A stretch of DNA of 10,078 nucleotides from Phycisphaerae bacterium (lineage in GTDB: Bacteria > Planctomycetota > Phycisphaerae > UBA1845 > Fen-1342): positions 1 through 10,078 of the forward strand of contig JALSRY010000523.1 in NCBI GenBank assembly GCA_026984555.1, written 5' to 3'. Made by a program: the position numbers and the translations under genes. Each line of letters starts with the position of its first letter. The first letter of the stretch is position 1. Shown here piece after piece: positions 7,301-10,078 of the stretch. Below the pieces are notes generated by a model. It had not been told where the DNA came from. It saw only the letters and a program-made list of their open reading frames with translations, and searched no databases.

Positions 7301-7785
7301 CGGCCGCGGTGATGGAAACGCTGTTGCAGAAGTACAGCCCGGACGATCCGGGATTGCTCAACGATCTGGGGTATACCTGGGTAGACGCCGGCCGCAACCT
7401 CGAGCGAGCTACGCGGATGATCCGGCGGGCCGTGGCCCGCGACCCGCTCAACGCCGCCTACCTCGACAGCTTGGGCTGGGCGTATTACAAAGCGGGCACG
7501 TTCGCCGAGGCTCGCAAGTACCTCGACCGCGCGGTGCGGCTGCGAGACGGCCGCGACCCGGTCTTGTTTACGCACCTCGGCGATACGGCCTGGCGGCAGA
7601 GCGACCGCGAGGCGGCCCGGCGGGCGTGGGAGCAGGCCCGCGACCTGCTCAAGAAAACCAGCGACCGGCATCCGCCTGCGCACCTGACGCAACTGCTCGC
7701 CGACGTGACCCGCCGGCTCGCAGCCCTCGAACACGACCAGGCTCCGCCCGTGGCCCCGCTGGCGACAAAAAACGACGAGCAATAG
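4306..7785 (+). CDS. Large exported tetratricopeptide-repeat protein
   Basis: About 1159 residues. Residues 26-50 are a signal sequence: SRRSWW, then hydrophobic IAALALTAMSFPLPV, and a likely cleavage site after ARA (50). The SRR-x-W-W start and long n-region leave open Tat as well as Sec export. A short Ala/Pro-rich linker follows, then TPR-type helical repeats to the end. One clear early repeat is at ~161-194. A canonical run near the C-terminus begins at residues 1017 (LLNDLGYTWVDAG), 1052 (YLDSLGWAYYKAG) and 1087 (LFTHLGDTAWRQS), with 35-residue spacing. No enzymatic domain is visible, so it is probably a periplasmic or envelope scaffold for protein-protein interaction; partners are unknown. 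The ATG at 4306 is chosen because AGGA lies five bases before it. ATG 4285, ATG 4231 and TTG 4189 are in-frame alternatives. kdsD follows 81 bases later, so an envelope-related role is plausible but unproven. Confidence 0.85.
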   Translation: MQALATDEIWQPGCEDDAPGRPRGTSRRSWWIAALALTAMSFPLPVPARARQQTQPVDAGASRATIPLEQIAGAPAPPAPGSAPAAKPDPAVEDACARARASLEDGQPGAALSALEAITGRAGADGYEACLLRARAHAALRDLTAALAQARAAVRRGYGRADAHVLLGRLLVETNQREEALAHFRTATLAADRELNNLRVTLAWFALGHLLDEQGYTLAAAQAYAHFDEAIWVTHVEHRNAPEIAALLKEHAYGMVPERLRLLDKLGRFDDAREVAEEARDLWPDDPLVMRWYADALRQAGQPAAALAFCRKQMRLLPATADHLAPAAVAAAKQCGQLDAWASEVAEHVGNGADSATVLILARTLRQSGEAAAALRLARALHEAQPDRADAAWELAAAQHATGDVAGLLATLATAVRTHPERAALTPEQLNRWMAWFADADAAKLVTQVRDADGGDFATDYVLAVAALAAGQDTLAEKLLDACSAARPDFMPAQLVQAQVLLRAYRWDAAKTRARRVLKHHPHLAEAHFVLAEAHDGLDENDDAERAYKLAIKYAPHQSTYALGLARHYRRLGDLLAAGRYFQTALRDDPTSGEALEGLLDCYVRSNKTEIARVQLDRVDRSKLPADTLRRVDTMMRYLSEPFGPAHLAALRLQFDQHPHDVATARLLAAGLYLRGRSDQALEIARRALAADADDFPLMILLANIHASRGDFAEAIKIREKLRARFPNRRSVLEPLAICYLDDFRIDASRALLEHLIETAPDDETRNRYRQTLGDSYLQFGQFDEALRFVDRWIAADPGNDALVFTRLSILVESGRQDDAFAALKKWFDSGQPTLERRNRFALFGVATGHPQDVATRLRTWLANEPNNAVLTERLVEALIAAKKPDEAFEVARKFEGTYADTIDRRIWMARAEAAQGKLDLAVKEYEAILTQRSLARPEQLQQTRRELIGVLLDADRYDDALARCRKWLDEAGGKPEALFEALSYKRATLQAAGRDEEAAAVMETLLQKYSPDDPGLLNDLGYTWVDAGRNLERATRMIRRAVARDPLNAAYLDSLGWAYYKAGTFAEARKYLDRAVRLRDGRDPVLFTHLGDTAWRQSDREAARRAWEQARDLLKKTSDRHPPAHLTQLLADVTRRLAALEHDQAPPVAPLATKNDEQ

Positions 7786-7866
7786 CGGCTCGGGAAACTC
7801 GACGAGCGCGGGCACCGACCAGCGGTTGGCGCTGCCCGCCAGCATCCGGCAACTGGTGATTTCGGC

Positions 7867-8871
7867 GTGGAACGGCTCGTGAACGAAACCCTGCAAATCG
7901 CACGACAAGTGGTGGCCGACGAGGCCCGGGCTCTCGAACAACTCGCCCAGATGCTCGGCGACGATTTCCTCGCCGCCCTCGAAACCATGCGCGCCAGCGG
8001 ACAGATCATCGTGAGCGGACTGGGAAAAAGCGGCAATATCGCCCAGAAAATCGCCGCTTCGCTCACCAGCACCGGAACCCCCGCCGTCTATATGCACCCG
8101 GTCGAGGCACTCCACGGCGACCTGGGCATCGTCACCGAACGCCACTGCCTGATCGCCTTGTCACGCAGCGGAAATACCGATGAAGTCCTGCGTTTCGTCG
8201 AACACTTTCGGCGACTGGGCGGTCCGACGATCGGCATCACCCAGGGCCAGAACGCCCGGCTGGGTGAGGTCTGCCAACACATGATCTACTTGCCCGACGT
8301 GCCCGAGGCCGGCCCCCTGAGCCTCGCCCCGACCACCAGTTGCGTCATGATGCTCGCCGTCGGCGACGCTCTCGCCATGGCCCTCCTGCACGCCCGCGGT
8401 TTCGCCCCCGAAGACTTCGCCCAGTTTCACCCCGACGGTACGCTCGGCCGGCGACTCCTCCTGCGCGCTCGAGACCTGATGCACACCGGCGACCAACTCC
8501 CCTGCGTCGGCGCCGACGACTCCTTCGAGCAACTGCTCGTCGAAATGACCCGCAAACAGCTCGGCCTCGCCCTGATCGTCGAACGCGACGGCAGCCTCCT
8601 CGGAACCTTCACCGATGGCGACCTGCGGCGAATCTTCTCCCGCGTGCCCAACCCGCGCGAACTCAACGCCCGCGAGGCCTACGCGCGCAGCCGACGCGCT
8701 TCGAACGCCCCCCCCGTGGTGGCGTCCACCGTCCCCGCCGCCAAGCTCGCCGTCGAGTGCCTGCGCCTCATGCGCGCCGGGCAGATCACCAGCCTCGTCG
8801 TCGCCGGGGACGACGGAAAACCCGTCGGCCTGTTACGACTGATGGACCTGCTCGCCGCCGGCCTGGCCTGA
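7867..8871 (+). CDS. kdsD: D-arabinose-5-phosphate isomerase (KdsD/KpsF family)
   Basis: Interconverts D-ribulose-5-phosphate and D-arabinose-5-phosphate, the first step to Kdo, the inner-core sugar of lipopolysaccharide; cytoplasmic. At 334 residues it has the full family length. An N-terminal helix is followed by the SIS domain (~35-175), with GLGKSGNIAQKIA, STGTPAVYMHPVEALHGDLG, LSRSGNTDEV and PEAGPLSLAPTTS. HPDGTLGRRLL follows, then two CBS domains (~200-260 and ~280-334). The residues known as catalytic in E. coli KdsD (Lys59, Glu111, Glu152, His193) correspond to Lys54, Glu106, Glu147 and His188 here, all with the same offset of five. That supports an active isomerase. Small departures are GKSGN for GKSGH and HPDG for HPGG. 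The start is either GTG 7867 or GTG 7879; the latter has GGAA six bases before it and loses four residues. kdsD and kpsF/gutQ paralogues cannot be told apart by sequence alone. Confidence 0.95.
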   Translation: MERLVNETLQIARQVVADEARALEQLAQMLGDDFLAALETMRASGQIIVSGLGKSGNIAQKIAASLTSTGTPAVYMHPVEALHGDLGIVTERHCLIALSRSGNTDEVLRFVEHFRRLGGPTIGITQGQNARLGEVCQHMIYLPDVPEAGPLSLAPTTSCVMMLAVGDALAMALLHARGFAPEDFAQFHPDGTLGRRLLLRARDLMHTGDQLPCVGADDSFEQLLVEMTRKQLGLALIVERDGSLLGTFTDGDLRRIFSRVPNPRELNAREAYARSRRASNAPPVVASTVPAAKLAVECLRLMRAGQITSLVVAGDDGKPVGLLRLMDLLAAGLA

Positions 8872-9100
8872 AAAACACTCGCCCAACCCCGCCACACCGT
8901 CCCAAACTCCAGCATCGCCGCCGGGTAGAAGACTCTCCCAACACCCGAATTGGCTCACTTGAGAAGCCGGCGATGTGGAATACCAAGCCGGGTGCCATGC
9001 TGGGTGCCATGCCCAAGCGCCAGCGCGGGCATGCCGAGTGCCGAGCGTCCGCCGGGCGCGGGCCGTCCTCGATAACATGCAAACACCGTGAGAAAGTACC
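8872..9100. other. Convergent spacer between kdsD and purH
   Basis: 229 bases between two converging genes, with no gene seen. It holds a distant 8-base inverted repeat, CATCGCCG (8913-8920) and CGGCGATG (8968-8975), with a 47-base loop, and the GGGTGCCATGC repeat cluster at 8990-9033. No stem followed by a T-run was found on either strand, so termination here may be Rho-dependent or rely on the palindrome. Confidence 0.6.
8990..9033. repeat. Tandem GGGTGCCATGC repeat plus palindrome (REP-like)
   Basis: GGGTGCCATGC occurs twice in tandem (8990-9000 and 9002-9012) with a 12-base period. The second copy runs into a palindrome CATGCCC (9008-9014) / GGGCATG (9027-9033) with a 12-base loop containing GCGC twice. 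The shared decamer GGTGCCATGC appears again in the spacer at 3952-3961. A GC-rich palindrome in a convergent intergenic region with copies in another spacer fits a dispersed REP-type element. Whether it is abundant in the genome cannot be seen from this window. Confidence 0.5.
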
Positions 9101-10078
9101 CTAGTGCTTGAAATGTCGAGTGCCGGTGAAGATCATCGCGATGCCGTGTTCATCGCAGGCCTCGATGGTGTCCTGATCGCGTTTGCTGCCGCCGGGTTGG
9201 ATGATGGCGCGGACGCCGGCGTCGGCGAGGATGTCGGGGCCATCGCGGAAGGGGAAAAAGGCGTCGGAGGCGGCGACGGAGCCGCTTAGCCGGTCCGCAT
9301 GGCCGTTGTCGCGGGCCAGCCACGTGGCGATGCGGCAGCTCATCACCCGGCTCATCTGCCCGGCGCCGCTGCCCAGCAGCATTCCATCCCTGCAAATCGT
9401 GATCGCGTTGCTCTTGGTGTGCTTGCAGACGAGCCAGGCGAAACGCAGGTCGTCCATCTCGGCGGCGGTCGGGGCGCGCTTCGTCACGACTCGCCACTGC
9501 CGTTCGTCGAGCCCGACCAGATCGCGCGTTTGCATCAAGACGGCGCCCGCGATGCGCTTGAGATCCTGCTCGCCGGGGTCGGGCGCGACGGCCATATCGC
9601 CAACCTCGAGCAGCCGGACGCGCCGGCCCCAGGCCTTCCTGGGCGGAGTGGGTAGCGCCGCCGTCGGCTCGGCGTCGCCGCGGATGATCCGCACGGCGTC
9701 GGGCTCGAACGATGGCGCGATCCAGACCTCGATGAAGAACGCTCCGGGTGCGAACGGCTCGCCGGCTTGTTTCAGAGGCTTGCCCCAGCGCTGGTAGGTT
9801 TCCATGACCGCGGTGGCAAAATCCGCCGAAACCGCGAAGTTCACCGCCAGAATCCCGCCCATCGCGGCGTTCGGATCGCCCAGATAAGCCCGGCGATACG
9901 ATTCCAGTTGTGCAGTCAGCGTGTCCCCGGGCGATGCCGACGCCGCCGGCACCGCCGCCGCGCCGCACGCGTTGGTGTGTTTGATGAAGCAACAAACAGC
10001 CGGAAGCGCCTTCTTCTCCGGCGTCACATCGTCTTCCAACCGGTGATCCTGCCCTGTGGCACCGGTTTCCAACCGGTG
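9101..10078 (-). CDS. purH: Bifunctional purine biosynthesis protein PurH, AICAR transformylase part (5' end outside window)
   Basis: PurH catalyses the last two steps of IMP synthesis: formyl transfer to AICAR from 10-formyl-THF, then cyclisation of FAICAR. Only the C-terminal transformylase region is visible (325 residues); the cyclohydrolase end lies beyond the right edge. Hallmarks are IKHTNACG with the catalytic Lys-His pair (visible residues 33-34), AYLGDPNAAMGGILAVNF, CKHTKSNAI, GAGQMSRV, SDAFFPFRDG, IIQPGGSKRDQ, and the C-terminal FTGTRHFKH. The Pro of the usual KHTNPCG is Ala here. The first ~26 visible residues, including two HRLE units, are unlike the few residues usually found before this motif and are encoded by a palindromic repeat. 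A TTG at 10072 could be read as a start but is internal. The gene converges on kdsD. The visible part is open, with no frameshift. Confidence 0.95.
   Translation of the reverse strand, partial: HRLETGATGQDHRLEDDVTPEKKALPAVCCFIKHTNACGAAAVPAASASPGDTLTAQLESYRRAYLGDPNAAMGGILAVNFAVSADFATAVMETYQRWGKPLKQAGEPFAPGAFFIEVWIAPSFEPDAVRIIRGDAEPTAALPTPPRKAWGRRVRLLEVGDMAVAPDPGEQDLKRIAGAVLMQTRDLVGLDERQWRVVTKRAPTAAEMDDLRFAWLVCKHTKSNAITICRDGMLLGSGAGQMSRVMSCRIATWLARDNGHADRLSGSVAASDAFFPFRDGPDILADAGVRAIIQPGGSKRDQDTIEACDEHGIAMIFTGTRHFKH
10034..10078. repeat. Palindromic repeat element inside purH
   Basis: TTCCAACCGGTG occurs at 10034-10045 and again at 10067-10078, exactly 33 bases (11 codons) apart. The second copy ends a perfect hairpin CACCGGTT-TCC-AACCGGTG (10060-10078). 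The same CACCGGTT arm (10060-10067) can also pair with AACCGGTG of the first copy (10038-10045) around a 14-base loop. The element is read in frame on the - strand as HRLETGATGQDHRLE. It reaches the window edge, so its full length is unknown. Confidence 0.65.

Noticed and set aside
5527..8145. Antisense open frame of 872 codons opposite the TPR gene and the start of kdsD
   Set aside because: It is the mirror of the strong GC codon bias of the + strand genes. Its translation shows no recognisable domain, while the + strand has TPR and SIS motifs.
8913..8975. CATCGCCG/CGGCGATG inverted repeat as a kdsD terminator
   Set aside because: The loop is 47 bases, there is no T-run, and an 8-base match at this distance can be chance.

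Overview
The window is high-GC bacterial DNA, densely coding and mostly in one direction. The best guess at source is a Gram-negative member of the Planctomycetota or a related lineage. This is inferred from the high GC, the Kdo-pathway isomerase (which implies lipopolysaccharide), a very large exported TPR protein, an unusual HhH-fold protein with a histone-H1-like tail, and palindromic repeats with a GGTGCC/GGCACC core. No rRNA or other decisive marker is present, so the phylum is not proven.

Left part (1-2739): a translation/ribosome-assembly cluster on the + strand. It holds the end of infB (IF-2, cut by the left edge), a DUF503/YlxP-like gene, and rbfA (30S maturation factor). The order infB-ylxP-rbfA is a widely conserved arrangement. 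The two spacers carry GC-rich inverted repeats.

Middle (2755-3906): directly after rbfA, with a strong ribosome binding site, is a 383-residue protein. Its first ~200 residues follow the endonuclease III (HhH-GPD) fold. It has Tyr where the catalytic Lys should be and lacks the Fe-S cysteines. Its last ~145 residues are a Lys/Ala/Ser/Thr-rich tail like histone H1 or bacterial Hc1/HU tails. I regard it as the least ordinary protein here. A ~400-base spacer follows (3907-4305), with several hairpins, one of them terminator-like.

Right part: a very large TPR protein with an N-terminal signal sequence (about 4306-7785), then a D-arabinose-5-phosphate isomerase (SIS + two CBS domains; 7867-8871), both on the + strand. 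A 229-base convergent spacer with repeated GGGTGCCATGC units and a palindrome separates these from purH on the - strand. purH is cut by the right edge, so only its AICAR transformylase half is visible. That visible part begins with an in-frame palindromic repeat segment inserted just before the conserved KHTN(A)CG motif.

No CRISPR array, transposase, phage gene, tRNA or rRNA was seen. The window is mostly housekeeping. The points worth a second look are the HhH/histone-tail fusion, the repeat element inside purH, the related repeats in spacers, and competing hairpins before rbfA.
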